This document shows positions 8,688-16,334 of a DNA stretch of 64,000 nucleotides, piece after piece; the stretch's first letter is position 1, and each line of letters begins with the position of its first letter. This DNA comes from Glycomyces sp. YM15. GTDB lineage: Bacteria > Actinomycetota > Actinomycetes > Mycobacteriales > Micromonosporaceae. Position numbers and translations under genes: made by a program. The stretch lies in contig NZ_JAERMK010000025.1 of NCBI RefSeq assembly GCF_016918015.1, forward strand, positions 1 through 64,000, read 5' to 3'. Below the pieces are notes generated by a model that was given only the letters and a program-made list of their open reading frames with translations, was not told the DNA's origin and searched no databases.

Positions 8688-8719
8688 AAGGGCCCGACAC
8701 CTCCAGGTGCCGGGCCCTT
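8688..8719. terminator. Terminator between cimA and the convergent secreted gene
   Basis: GGGCCCGACACCT and AGGTGCCGGGCCC form a 13-bp stem with one mismatch, flanked by AA and TTT. It can act for both converging genes. Confidence 0.7.
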
Positions 8720-8758
8720 TGCGCTGTGCCTTTGCCGTGCCTTTGGAAAGGCCGTGCC

Positions 8759-9901
8759 CTAGTCGAAGATCGCCAAGCGCTTCTGCTCCTGCGCGCCGCC
8801 GCCGAAGGTCGTGAACGAGCCGCCCACCGTCAGGTTCGAGCCGGACGGGTGCGCGGTCGCGTCCCAGGCGCCGACGACGCCGTTCGCGGCCGGGTTCCAG
8901 TCCAGGAGCTTCCCGTCCATGTCGACCGCGAGAAGCTTCCCGCGGGGGGCGCGCACGCCGTCCACGCACTGGCCCTGGGGACCGGCGTGGTTGGTGACGC
9001 AGGCCTTGTCGAAGTGGCCGCCGCCGATGACGGTGGCGCCCCAGACCTCGACGGTCTGCATCCCGCCGTCGGTCGCCTGGTACCAGAGCGTCTCGCCGCT
9101 GCGCGTGAACGCCCGGATCTCGCCGCCGCGCCCGTCGAGGGCCGCGAAGACGCGGTCCCCGGCGACCTCGACCTCGCGGGTGAGGACGTACACCTTGGAC
9201 TCGAACGTCGCGTCGACCACGCCCGTGGACGGGTTGACCGCGCCGAGCTTCCCGTACTTCTTCTCACCCTCGATCATCGAGAACGCCCCCGCGACGTACA
9301 GGCGATCGTGGCCGTACTGGAGGTCGCGGACCGAGCCCTCGGTGACCTTCGGCGTGAAGCCCGTGACGGGCATGCCGTCGACGGCGCTGACGGCCGCCAG
9401 CGCCGGCTGCACGAAGCCGCCGACCGACTGGAACGTGCCGCCCAGGTAGACCGTGGAGCCGACCGGCTCGATCGAGTACACGGTGGCCGAGGGCTTCGGA
9501 TTCCATGCGGTGTCGAGCTCTCCGGTGTCGAGCCGGAACCGGGCCGCGCGGGAGCGGGCGACTCCGTCGACCTCGGTGAACCTGCCGGCGATGTACAAGT
9601 ACTCGCCGGCGGTCTTGACCTCGTGGACCGATCCGTTGAGGACCGGCGCGAACGGCAGGAGCGCCCCCGTGGCCGAGTTCACGGCCGCCAGGTAGGTGCG
9701 GCGCGCGAAGGTGCCGTCGGTGTTGCGGGCACGGGTGAAGACCCCGCCCGAGTAGACGATGTCGCCGTGGTAGTCCACCTTGTAGACCTGGTCGTTGAAG
9801 GAGGCGGACGACTGCGGCAGGCTGGAATCGATCGCTCCGGCGGGCGCCTGCGCGATGAACAGGGCCCCGAGCAATGCGAAGATTGTGATCAAACGGCGCA
9901 T
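8759..9901 (-). CDS. Secreted beta-propeller-like protein
   Basis: About 380 residues with a clear signal peptide (MRRLITIFALLGALFIAQ, cleavage near AGAID). The mature protein is built from repeated blades with cores such as VYSGGVFT, LYIAGRFTEVDG, VYLGGTFQSVGG, LYVAGAFS, VIGGGHF and LTVGGSFTTFGG. This is the delta-60/PQQ-like pattern of extracellular beta-propellers. Two Cys residues near the C-terminus may form a disulphide. The frame is open to a GTG at 9943, but the ATG at 9901 puts the signal peptide at the start. The ligand is unknown; similar proteins bind sugars or other proteins. Confidence 0.75.
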   Translation of the reverse strand: MRRLITIFALLGALFIAQAPAGAIDSSLPQSSASFNDQVYKVDYHGDIVYSGGVFTRARNTDGTFARRTYLAAVNSATGALLPFAPVLNGSVHEVKTAGEYLYIAGRFTEVDGVARSRAARFRLDTGELDTAWNPKPSATVYSIEPVGSTVYLGGTFQSVGGFVQPALAAVSAVDGMPVTGFTPKVTEGSVRDLQYGHDRLYVAGAFSMIEGEKKYGKLGAVNPSTGVVDATFESKVYVLTREVEVAGDRVFAALDGRGGEIRAFTRSGETLWYQATDGGMQTVEVWGATVIGGGHFDKACVTNHAGPQGQCVDGVRAPRGKLLAVDMDGKLLDWNPAANGVVGAWDATAHPSGSNLTVGGSFTTFGGGAQEQKRLAIFD

Positions 9902-10074
9902 ATGGCAGTCTTGCATGCTAGACGCCGCGCTCGAGGCATTCACGACGGCGTGTCACGGTGGAGTGACGCTACCGCGAAGCGGATCGGCGTTTTCCACAGG
10001 AGACGGCGCCCGGCCCGCGCCTGCAGGCTCGGCGTCGGATGAATGCCGTCACCGCACGGCTGGTGAAGCCGTAC

Positions 10075-10080
10075 TAGAGT
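10075..10080 (+). promoter_or_regulatory. -10 box of the small membrane protein gene (leaderless)
   Basis: TAGAGT ends 6 nt before the GTG at 10087. Confidence 0.5.
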
Positions 10081-10086
10081 TGACAT

Positions 10087-10428
10087 GTGACTTCCTACAA
10101 GACCGATCGTGCCCGCGCGGCGGCCATGGCCGCGGATTCGGCCGTGTATGGGCGCCGACGTTTCGTGTCCGGCTTCGTTCTCGGCCTCGTGATCCTGGTG
10201 ATCGCGGCCTTCGTCTTCGGCTTCGTGCTCGTGGGCGACCTCGGCGAGACCCTCAAGGTCCGCTTCGGCGCCACCGCGATCTCGCTGCTCGTGGCCGCGC
10301 CGTTGACCTGCGTGCTCGGCTTCTTCATCGGGTTGTTCGGCAAGGTACGCCGCCTCGGCATGGGCATCGTCGTCGGCGCGCTCGTCGGCTCGGCCCTCCT
10401 CGGCGGTATCTTCCTGCTCGTGCGCTAG
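10087..10428 (+). CDS. Small three-span membrane protein
   Basis: A 113-residue protein with a basic, Ala-rich N-terminus (about residues 1-26) and three hydrophobic segments at roughly 29-50, 62-85 and 90-111. The GTG start has a TAGAGT box 6 nt upstream and no ribosome-binding site, so the message is probably leaderless. It stands alone between the secreted beta-propeller gene and the FAH-gltX pair. I do not recognise the family and see no conserved catalytic residues. Confidence 0.6.
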   Translation: MTSYKTDRARAAAMAADSAVYGRRRFVSGFVLGLVILVIAAFVFGFVLVGDLGETLKVRFGATAISLLVAAPLTCVLGFFIGLFGKVRRLGMGIVVGALVGSALLGGIFLLVR

Positions 10429-10438
10429 CGCGCCGCGG

Positions 10439-10550
10439 CGAGACCGGGCTCCGCGCGACGGCGTCTTTCGGCCGGCTCCGCCCGGCAGCATCGTGATGTG
10501 ACCGCGCTCCGCGTGACAGGGTGATTTGACCGCGTTCCACGCGATAGTGC
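10439..10550. repeat. Three imperfect copies of a 22-27 nt sequence
   Basis: GTGATGTGACCGCGCTCCGCGTGACAG (10496-10522) is followed by a close copy, GTGATTTGACCGCGTTCCACGCGATAG (10523-10549). A weaker copy of the core, GACCGGGCTCCGCGCGACGG, lies at about 10441-10460. Spacing is uneven and only the last two copies are in tandem. The region lies between the small membrane protein gene and the FAH gene and contains no gene. Confidence 0.5.
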
Positions 10551-10620
10551 GTCGACCCCGCACCGCCCCCGAACTAAGCTGAGGCCGCAAGCTCAAACCA
10601 GTCTCAGAGAGGGGCCGACT

Positions 10621-11403
10621 GTGCGGATCGCGCGGATCGCTCAACCGACCGGCATGTCGTTCGCCGTCCTGGAAGGCGAGGGGCCCGGCGCCACCGCCGC
10701 CGAGATCGAGGGTCACCCGTTCGCGCAGATCAAGCTCACCGGCCAGCGCTGGGCGCTCGAGGACGTGCGGCTGCTCGCCCCGATCCTCCCGTCCAAAGTG
10801 GTGTGCGTGGGGCGCAACTACGCCGACCACGCCGCCGAACTCGGCAACGAGGTCCCGAAAGAGCCCCTGATCTTCCTCAAGCCGTCCACTTCGGTGATCG
10901 GCCCGAGCGAGGCCATCCGTCTCCCGGCCGTGTCCGACCAGGTCGAGCACGAGGCCGAGCTGGCCGTCGTGATCGGCTTGCACGGCGCCCGCGGTCTCGA
11001 CCGCGAGGCCGCGAAGAGCGCGATCTACGGCTACACGTGCGCCAACGACGTGACCGCCCGCGACCTCCAGCAGCAGGACGTGCAGTTCACCCGCGCCAAG
11101 GGCTTCGACTCGTTCTGCCCGATCGGGCCGTGGATCGAGACCAGCCCGGACGCCGACATGGCCGCCACCGAGATCCGCTGCGAGGTCAACGGTGAGGTGC
11201 GCCAGCTCGGCTCGACCAAGGACATGGTATTCGACCCGGCCGCGATCGTCGCCTACGTGTCGCAGGTGATGACCCTGCTGCCGGGCGACGTGGTGCTCAC
11301 CGGCACGCCCGCGGGCGTCGGCCCGCTCCAGGCCGGCGAGACCGTCTCCGTTTCCGTCGCCGGCATCGGCACACTGTCCAACAAGGTGGTTCCCAGTGAG
11401 TAA
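10621..11403 (+). CDS. Fumarylacetoacetate hydrolase-family protein
   Basis: A 260-residue member of the FAH superfamily, metal-dependent enzymes that cleave or decarboxylate 2-keto and acylpyruvate compounds. Visible motifs are VVCVGRNYADHAAELG, IFLKPSTSVIGP, EHEAELAVVIG (acidic metal ligands), YTCANDVTARDLQ, GPWIET and GDVVLTGTPAGVGP. The GTG start follows AGAGAGGGG. The stop overlaps gltX by 8 nt, a pairing common in actinobacteria, so the two are co-translated although no metabolic link is obvious. The substrate cannot be read from sequence; acylpyruvate hydrolase or a housekeeping oxaloacetate activity are both possible. Confidence 0.85.
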   Translation: MRIARIAQPTGMSFAVLEGEGPGATAAEIEGHPFAQIKLTGQRWALEDVRLLAPILPSKVVCVGRNYADHAAELGNEVPKEPLIFLKPSTSVIGPSEAIRLPAVSDQVEHEAELAVVIGLHGARGLDREAAKSAIYGYTCANDVTARDLQQQDVQFTRAKGFDSFCPIGPWIETSPDADMAATEIRCEVNGEVRQLGSTKDMVFDPAAIVAYVSQVMTLLPGDVVLTGTPAGVGPLQAGETVSVSVAGIGTLSNKVVPSE

Positions 11404-12862
11404 CGTCCGCACCCGCTTCTGCCCCAGCCCGACCGGGACCCCGCATGTGGGCCTGGTGCGCACCTGCCTGTTCTCGTGGGGGTACGCACGGGCCAAGGGC
11501 GGCGAGTTCGTGTTCCGCATCGAGGACACCGACGCGGCGCGCGACACCGAGGAGTCCTACAACCAGCTGCTCGAAGCGCTCTCGTGGCTGGGCATGACCT
11601 GGGACGAGGGGCCCGACATCGGCGGGCCGCACGCGCCCTACCGGCAGTCGCAGCGCCTCGACGTGTACGCCGACGTGATCAAGCGGCTCCTCGACGGCGG
11701 CTACGCCTACGAGGCGTTCTCGACCAATGAGGAGGTCGAGGCCCGCCACCGCGCCGCCGGGCGCGACCCGAAGCTCGGCTACGACAACTTCGACCGCGAC
11801 CTCTCCGACGAGCAGAAGGCCGCCTTCCGCGCCGAGGGCCGCCACCCCGTGTACCGGATGCGGATGCCCGATGAGGACATCACCTTCCGCGACGCGGTGC
11901 GCGGCGAGGTCACGACCCCGGCCGGGACCGTGCCCGACTACGTGATCGCGCGCGGCGACGGCTCGCCGCTGTACACGCTCACCAACCCGGTGGACGACGC
12001 GATCATGAAGGTCAACATGGTGACCCGCGGCGAGGACCTCATGCCCTCGACGCCGCGCCAGATCGTCATGTGGCGCGCGCTGGTCGAGCTGGGCATCGCC
12101 GACGCCGAGCCCGAGTACGCGCACCTGCCGCTCATCGTGGACGAGCGCGGCAAGAAGATGTCGAAGCGCGACCCGCGCTCGAACCTCCTGCAGTACAAGG
12201 AGGCCGGGTACCTGCCCGAGGGCGTGCTCAACTATGTGGCGACGCTCGGCTGGTCCATCTCGGGCGACCGCGACGTGTTCACGGTGGCGGAGTTCCTCGA
12301 GGCCTTCGACCTGCACGACGTGAAGTCGAACCCGGCGAGGTTCGACGAGAGGAAGTTCGACGCGATCTGCTCCGACCACTTCCGCGCCGTGGACGCCGGG
12401 GAGCTGATCGGGCTGCTCGTGCCGCGCCTCCAGGACGCGGGGCTGCTGGGCGCGGAGGTCACCGCGGAGCAGTCGCATGTGCTCGACGTGGCCGTGCCGC
12501 TCGTGCAGGAGCGCTGCACGACGCTCTCGCAGGCCGTGGAGATGCTGCGGTTCCTGTTCTGCGGCACCGAGGTCGAGCTCGACGAGGACAGCGTGAAGAA
12601 GACCTTCAAGGACGACGCGGCGCAGGTGCTCGACGCCTCGATCGCGTCGCTCGAGGGCATCGACTGGACGACCGGGGCGATCGAGGAGGCCCTGAAGGCC
12701 GCGCTCGTCGACGGCCTGGGCCTCAAGCCCCGCAAGGCCTTCGGCCCGGTGCGCGTGGCGATCAGCGGCAAGACCGTGTCGCCGCCGCTGTACGAGTCGA
12801 TGGAGCTCCTGGGCAAGGACGTGAGTCTCGCGCGCCTGCGCGCGGCCCGCGCCACCCTCTAA
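11396..12862 (+). CDS. gltX: Glutamyl-tRNA synthetase
   Basis: A 488-residue class I aminoacyl-tRNA synthetase that charges tRNA-Glu. The HIGH-type motif is in RFCPSPTGTPHVG near the N-terminus, and the KMSKS-type motif is KKMSKRD around residue 257. In actinobacteria this enzyme usually also mischarges tRNA-Gln, which GatCAB then corrects; that is family knowledge, not visible here. The GTG start overlaps the end of the FAH gene by 8 nt. A perfect 16-bp terminator follows the stop. Confidence 0.95.
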   Translation: MSNVRTRFCPSPTGTPHVGLVRTCLFSWGYARAKGGEFVFRIEDTDAARDTEESYNQLLEALSWLGMTWDEGPDIGGPHAPYRQSQRLDVYADVIKRLLDGGYAYEAFSTNEEVEARHRAAGRDPKLGYDNFDRDLSDEQKAAFRAEGRHPVYRMRMPDEDITFRDAVRGEVTTPAGTVPDYVIARGDGSPLYTLTNPVDDAIMKVNMVTRGEDLMPSTPRQIVMWRALVELGIADAEPEYAHLPLIVDERGKKMSKRDPRSNLLQYKEAGYLPEGVLNYVATLGWSISGDRDVFTVAEFLEAFDLHDVKSNPARFDERKFDAICSDHFRAVDAGELIGLLVPRLQDAGLLGAEVTAEQSHVLDVAVPLVQERCTTLSQAVEMLRFLFCGTEVELDEDSVKKTFKDDAAQVLDASIASLEGIDWTTGAIEEALKAALVDGLGLKPRKAFGPVRVAISGKTVSPPLYESMELLGKDVSLARLRAARATL

Positions 12863-12872
12863 GCAGCGCAAC

Positions 12873-12908
12873 CGAAACGGTCCCGTCGGCGACGACGGGA
12901 CCGTTTCG
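12873..12908 (+). terminator. Terminator after gltX
   Basis: CGAAACGGTCCCGTCG and its exact complement form a 16-bp stem around a GCGA loop. It starts 11 nt after the gltX stop and has no long T run, as is usual in actinomycetes. Confidence 0.8.
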
Positions 12909-12942
12909 CGTTCACACGCCTCCACTACTGTGCAATGCATGG

Positions 12943-12948
12943 TACTGT
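12943..12948 (+). promoter_or_regulatory. -10 box of the padR-like gene (leaderless), with repeated TACTGTG
   Basis: TACTGT ends 7 nt before the GTG at 12956. TACTGTG occurs twice, at 12926-12932 and 12943-12949, 17 nt apart. The repeat could be an autoregulatory site. Confidence 0.45.
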
Positions 12949-12955
12949 GGATAGC

Positions 12956-13285
12956 GTGGACAGATCGCAACTGCTCAAGGGCCTGCTCGACATCATCGTG
13001 CTCCGCGTCCTCGACCGCCAGGACGGCTACGGGTACGAGATCCTCAACCGGCTGCGCGCCGCGGGCTTCGACGAGCTCGGCGACGCCTCCGTCTACGGCA
13101 CGCTCCGGCGGCTCTACCGCGCCGGCTACCTGTCCACCTACGTCCAACCGAGCGAGTCGGGCCCGCACCGCAAGTACTACTCGCTCACCGAACCCGGCCG
13201 AAAGTACCTCCGTCAGGCGCGCGACGCGTGGGAGGACGTGAGCGCCAAGATGCGGGTGCTGTTCGACGCGCCCCCGAAAGGTTGA
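12956..13285 (+). CDS. PadR-family transcriptional regulator
   Basis: A 109-residue regulator with a winged helix-turn-helix: LLKGLLDIIVLRVL, GYGYEILNRL, ASVYGTLRRLYRAGYL and KYYSLTEPGRKYL. PadR proteins usually repress a neighbouring transporter or membrane gene and respond to a small ligand. GTG 12956 gives the family start (V/M)DRSQLLKG and has a -10 box 7 nt upstream; the ATG at 12935 would lie within the promoter. The two HAAS-type genes that follow at once are the typical company of this PadR type and are probably co-transcribed and controlled by it. Confidence 0.85.
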   Translation: MDRSQLLKGLLDIIVLRVLDRQDGYGYEILNRLRAAGFDELGDASVYGTLRRLYRAGYLSTYVQPSESGPHRKYYSLTEPGRKYLRQARDAWEDVSAKMRVLFDAPPKG

Positions 13286-13287
13286 CC

Positions 13288-13569
13288 ATGACCGACACCC
13301 CCGTGCAGAACGACGTGGCCGCCTACCGTGCCTCGGTCGAGCGCCACCTCGCCGACCTGCTCGAGGAGATCCGCCAGGACCTCGTCGCCGGCCTGCGCGC
13401 GCACCTCGCCGACGTCGCCGCCGACCTGCGCCCCGGCGAGACCCTCGAGCAGCGCCTCGGCGGCCACGCCCGCTTCGCCGCCTCGGTCCTCGGCTACAGC
13501 CCCGTCCTGGAGCCGTTCCAGCAGGAATATGCAACGGCACCGCCGTCGCGACCGGTCTACACATCATGA
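13288..13569 (+). CDS. Stand-alone HAAS/DUF1700-like domain protein
   Basis: A 93-residue soluble protein starting 2 nt after the padR stop. Its core, YRASVERHLADLLEEIRQDL followed by LRAHLADVAADL, is a paralogue of the N-terminal region of the next gene (YLAAVERHLGDLPTHIRQDL, then LDTHLSEVAADL). That helical block is the prefix or HAAS domain normally fused to membrane segments and encoded next to PadR regulators. Here the membrane part is absent. It may be a free partner for its neighbour or a shortened duplicate; the sequence shows no frameshift. Confidence 0.6.
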   Translation: MTDTPVQNDVAAYRASVERHLADLLEEIRQDLVAGLRAHLADVAADLRPGETLEQRLGGHARFAASVLGYSPVLEPFQQEYATAPPSRPVYTS

Positions 13570-13615
13570 GCAACGCACCACTGACAACCGCAGGCCAGCC
13601 GAGAAGGGCAGCAGC

Positions 13616-14719
13616 ATGACGACCACACCCGACCGGTCCACGGAGATCGCGTCCTACCTGGCCGCGGTCGAGCGGCACCTGGGCGACCTGCCCACGCACA
13701 TTCGGCAGGACCTCATGTCCGAACTCGACACGCACCTGTCCGAGGTCGCCGCCGACCTCGGACCCGGCGCCGCGCTCCGCGACCTCCTCGGCAGCCCCGA
13801 GGCCTACGCCCGGGAACTGCGCGACACCGCCGAGGTCGACAAGGAACCGGTCGGCATCCGGATGCGCCGAAAGCTCTCCGAGACCGCCGCACCCGCCCTC
13901 GACCGCCTGCGGGGCGCCGCGGACCGGTACGCGGTCAGCACAGGGCACGCCGACGCCGCCGAACTGCGCGAGCGCCTGCGCCCGGGATGGTGGGTGCTGC
14001 GCGGCGCGATCGTGGCGGCCCTGTTCGTCTACTGGCTCTCGGCTGCCCAGTACGGCGTCACCGGGTATTCGATCTTCGGGTCGATCCCCGGCCTGCTGCT
14101 CATGATCGCCGTGCTGCTGGTCTGCGTGTGGGCCTCGATGCGCCTCGGCGCCAAGTCCATGGACTGGCGCGGCAGGCGCCGCCGCTGGATGATCGCCGGC
14201 GGGATCGCGATCGTCGCGCTGGCCGGCTACCAGTTCTCCTGGCTGCTCACCGGGATCGTCCCGGTCCGGTACATCGAAACGGCCTCGCAGTCGGGCGACC
14301 CGTACGGCTACGTCAGCGACGTCTACGCCTACGACGAGAACGGCAACCTGCTCACCGGGGTGTACCTGTTCGACCAGGACGGCAACCCGCTGTGGATCGG
14401 CGACCCGTACAACTGCCCGGTCGCCACGGCGAACCCGTTCGACGCCGAATCGACGGTCGAGGGGTACGACCAGTACGGGAATGCGGTCGAGAACATCGAT
14501 GACAGCTACGGCTACCAGTACCCGCTGTGCGTCGCCGGGAGCGAGCCGACCATGCCCCCGGGCGAGACGCCGATGCCCGGCGACGATCCGACCGCCGCGT
14601 TCCCCGAGACCGCCGCCCCGGGCGAGGACGGGACCCCGTCGGAGACGCCGACCGGGGAGCCGGCGACGACCCCTGAGGAGTCGCCGTCGCCGACGCCCGG
14701 TGACGACCCGACCGAGTAG
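13616..14719 (+). CDS. HAAS-domain membrane protein with extracellular Pro/Thr-rich tail
   Basis: A 367-residue protein. The N-terminal helical HAAS/DUF1700-type domain (about residues 1-75) is followed by a charged linker and three hydrophobic spans (about 124-145, 155-180 and 192-215). An acidic, Tyr-rich extracytoplasmic region with YDENGNLLTG and FDQDGNPLWIGDP motifs follows, then a low-complexity tail rich in Pro, Thr and Glu. The ATG follows GAGAAGGG. The position after padR suggests PadR control. The function is unknown; such proteins are thought to link membrane signals to their regulator. Confidence 0.65.
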   Translation: MTTTPDRSTEIASYLAAVERHLGDLPTHIRQDLMSELDTHLSEVAADLGPGAALRDLLGSPEAYARELRDTAEVDKEPVGIRMRRKLSETAAPALDRLRGAADRYAVSTGHADAAELRERLRPGWWVLRGAIVAALFVYWLSAAQYGVTGYSIFGSIPGLLLMIAVLLVCVWASMRLGAKSMDWRGRRRRWMIAGGIAIVALAGYQFSWLLTGIVPVRYIETASQSGDPYGYVSDVYAYDENGNLLTGVYLFDQDGNPLWIGDPYNCPVATANPFDAESTVEGYDQYGNAVENIDDSYGYQYPLCVAGSEPTMPPGETPMPGDDPTAAFPETAAPGEDGTPSETPTGEPATTPEESPSPTPGDDPTE

Positions 14720-14738
14720 CCGCCGCTCGAAACGCGAA

Positions 14739-14764
14739 CCGGCCCCGCCGCGCGGCGGGGCCGG
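14739..14764 (+). terminator. Terminator after the PadR operon
   Basis: CCGGCCCCGCCG and CGGCGGGGCCGG form a perfect 12-bp GC hairpin 20 nt after the stop codon. Confidence 0.65.
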
Positions 14765-15047
14765 ATCTGGTTCATTCAGGGCAATGGGTTCATGTCAACG
14801 GTCCTTTATGACATTGATCTCAATGGACCTCCGTCGGAGAAGATCTACCGGGGCGGCGCGCTGTCAATCGGCCGTTCAGGGGAGGCCGGACCGCCGGGTC
14901 CCAGGAGGGCCTGGGCAGTCGACGCGATAACGGCGCTATCGGGCGAGACGGGCACCCGATAGGTTCGCTCACATGTGGAGATGTGCCGTATTGGTGTGAT
15001 TACCGAGGGGTACGGTCCGCCGAATTCGGACCCCTAGGGTTGCCCCG
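14765..15047. other. Gene-free region with two hairpins before the lysozyme-like gene
   Basis: No convincing open frame was found. CTATCGGG (14936-14943) pairs with CCCGATAG (14955-14962) across an 11-nt loop. A second inverted repeat, AGGGGT (15006-15011) with ACCCCT (15030-15035), encloses GGTCCG/CGGACC and overlaps the -10 box. c-di-AMP (ydaO-type) riboswitches often precede cell-wall hydrolases in actinobacteria; I looked for the conserved core and did not find it. Confidence 0.4.
15006..15040 (+). promoter_or_regulatory. -10 box and overlapping inverted repeat of the lysozyme-like gene
   Basis: TAGGGT (15035-15040) lies 7 nt before the ATG at 15048, indicating a leaderless transcript. 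The AGGGGT...ACCCCT inverted repeat ends on the same box and could be a repressor site. Confidence 0.45.
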
Positions 15048-15749
15048 ATGTCTACCCGCATGAATTCCTCCCGTGCGCGGCACCGAGCTGAAGACCCCGA
15101 GCGGCACCCCGCCCGCAAACGCATGCTCGTGTCCGCCGCAGCCGTGCTCTTCGCCGTCGGCACCGCCAGCAGCGCGAGCGCCGCGATCATCAGCACCGAC
15201 GACCCGACGCCCGAGGAGATCCTCGCCGCCGAGATCGTCGCCGACGCCGGTGACTCCGAGTACCAGTGGGACCAGGTCGCCCCGATGGAGAGCATCCTCC
15301 CCGTCAAGGAGGCCGCCGCCGTCGAGCCGACCGCGAAGACCGAGCCCGCCGAGGTCCCCGAACCCGTGGTCGAGGAGCCCGCCGAGGAGAGCACCGAGTC
15401 CTCCGACAGCGGCCCCGGCGTCGACATCGCCGCCGACTGCTCCGAATACTCCGGCAACAAGGCCATCGGCTGCACGATGACCCTCGAAGCCGGCTGGGAC
15501 ATGGGCGAGGTCGGCTGCCTCATCAGCCTCTGGGACCGCGAGTCCGGTTGGGACGAGTCCGCCTACAACTCCGGCTCGGGCGCCTACGGCATCCCGCAGT
15601 CCCTCCCCGGTGACAAGATGGCCTCCCACGGCGACGACTGGGAGACGAACCCGGTCACCCAGATCGCCTGGGGCCTCGACTACATCGACGGCCGCTACGG
15701 CAGCCCGTGCGGTGCCTGGTCGCACAGCGAGTCCAACGGCTGGTACTAG
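15048..15749 (+). CDS. Secreted lysozyme-like (transglycosylase-fold) protein
   Basis: A 233-residue exported protein: a long basic N-terminus, a hydrophobic signal core (MLVSAAAVLFAVGTASSASA), an acidic Glu/Pro/Ala-rich spacer, and a C-terminal domain of about 75 residues. That domain has CLISLWDRESGWD, SGSGAYGIPQSLPG and QIAWGLDYIDGRYGSPCGAW. This matches the aggregation-promoting-factor/transglycosylase-like fold, with the Glu of RESGW as probable catalytic acid. It probably remodels peptidoglycan outside the cell. Four Cys in the mature part could form two disulphides. The start is supported by a -10 box 7 nt upstream. Confidence 0.8.
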   Translation: MSTRMNSSRARHRAEDPERHPARKRMLVSAAAVLFAVGTASSASAAIISTDDPTPEEILAAEIVADAGDSEYQWDQVAPMESILPVKEAAAVEPTAKTEPAEVPEPVVEEPAEESTESSDSGPGVDIAADCSEYSGNKAIGCTMTLEAGWDMGEVGCLISLWDRESGWDESAYNSGSGAYGIPQSLPGDKMASHGDDWETNPVTQIAWGLDYIDGRYGSPCGAWSHSESNGWY

Positions 15750-15801
15750 ACGGCCCATAAGCTCGAGCCCAGCGGACCCGGAGTTCGCTGACCCGCAAGA
15801 G

Positions 15802-15828
15802 GGGCCTCGGCGCGACGGCGCCGGGGCC
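15802..15828. terminator. Terminator between converging genes
   Basis: GGCCTCGGCGC and GCGCCGGGGCC form an 11-bp stem with one G-T pair around GACG, followed by TTT on the plus strand. It lies between the lysozyme-like gene and the SRPBCC gene. Confidence 0.65.
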
Positions 15829-15839
15829 TTTCGCGCCCC

Positions 15840-16334
15840 TCAGGACGCGGCGAGAGCGGCCTCCAGCCGGTTGAAGAGGAACAGCAGGCTGCCCTTCAAG
15901 TGCGCCTCGTCCTGGGAGCCGTCCCCGGTGAGCGCCGTGAGCGCGTACTGCTCGGTGTAGTCGAGCCGGGTCCCGTCGCCCTCGGGCGCGAGCTCGACGG
16001 TCACGAGCGAGACCGTGCGGCGCACGCCGTCGACCTGGAGTTCGTAGCCGAAGACGAGACGGCGCGGTTCCACCAGGTCGAAGAAGTGCGAACGCCAGTC
16101 AACGAGCTCCGGCGTCCCCGAAGGGGCGAACAGGGCCCGGGCGGTTTCACCACCGCCGACGCGAAAGTCGAGCTCGTGCACGGCGTCCTCGCCGGGGATG
16201 CGGAACCAGCGGTCGCGCAGCGGCAGCTCCGCGAAGGCCGACCACACGCGGGCCGGGGACGCGGCGAGGAGGCGCGAATGTGCCGCGGTGCCGTGGACGA
16301 CCCGGTCGAAACCGCAGCCCGCCTCAGGTCCCAT
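15840..16334 (-). CDS. SRPBCC/AHSA1-like domain protein
   Basis: A 164-residue single-domain protein of the START/Bet v 1-like fold. It has the opening VWSAFAELPLRDRWF, a central RLVFGYELQVDGV strand and YTEQYALTALTG near the end, as in AHSA1-type proteins. These have a hydrophobic cavity and varied roles. The ATG overlaps the end of the nurA-like gene by 11 nt, so it is translationally coupled to it. Whether it takes part in DNA repair is unknown. Confidence 0.75.
   Translation of the reverse strand: MGPEAGCGFDRVVHGTAAHSRLLAASPARVWSAFAELPLRDRWFRIPGEDAVHELDFRVGGGETARALFAPSGTPELVDWRSHFFDLVEPRRLVFGYELQVDGVRRTVSLVTVELAPEGDGTRLDYTEQYALTALTGDGSQDEAHLKGSLLFLFNRLEAALAAS

Noticed and set aside
10439-10550. 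CRISPR-like repeats
   Set aside because: Only two tandem units and one degenerate one, no uniform spacers, no cas genes.
14765-15047. Possible ydaO (c-di-AMP) riboswitch before the lysozyme-like gene
   Set aside because: The gene type fits, but the conserved core sequences were not found, and a -10 box 7 nt before the ATG would leave no room for a riboswitch leader.
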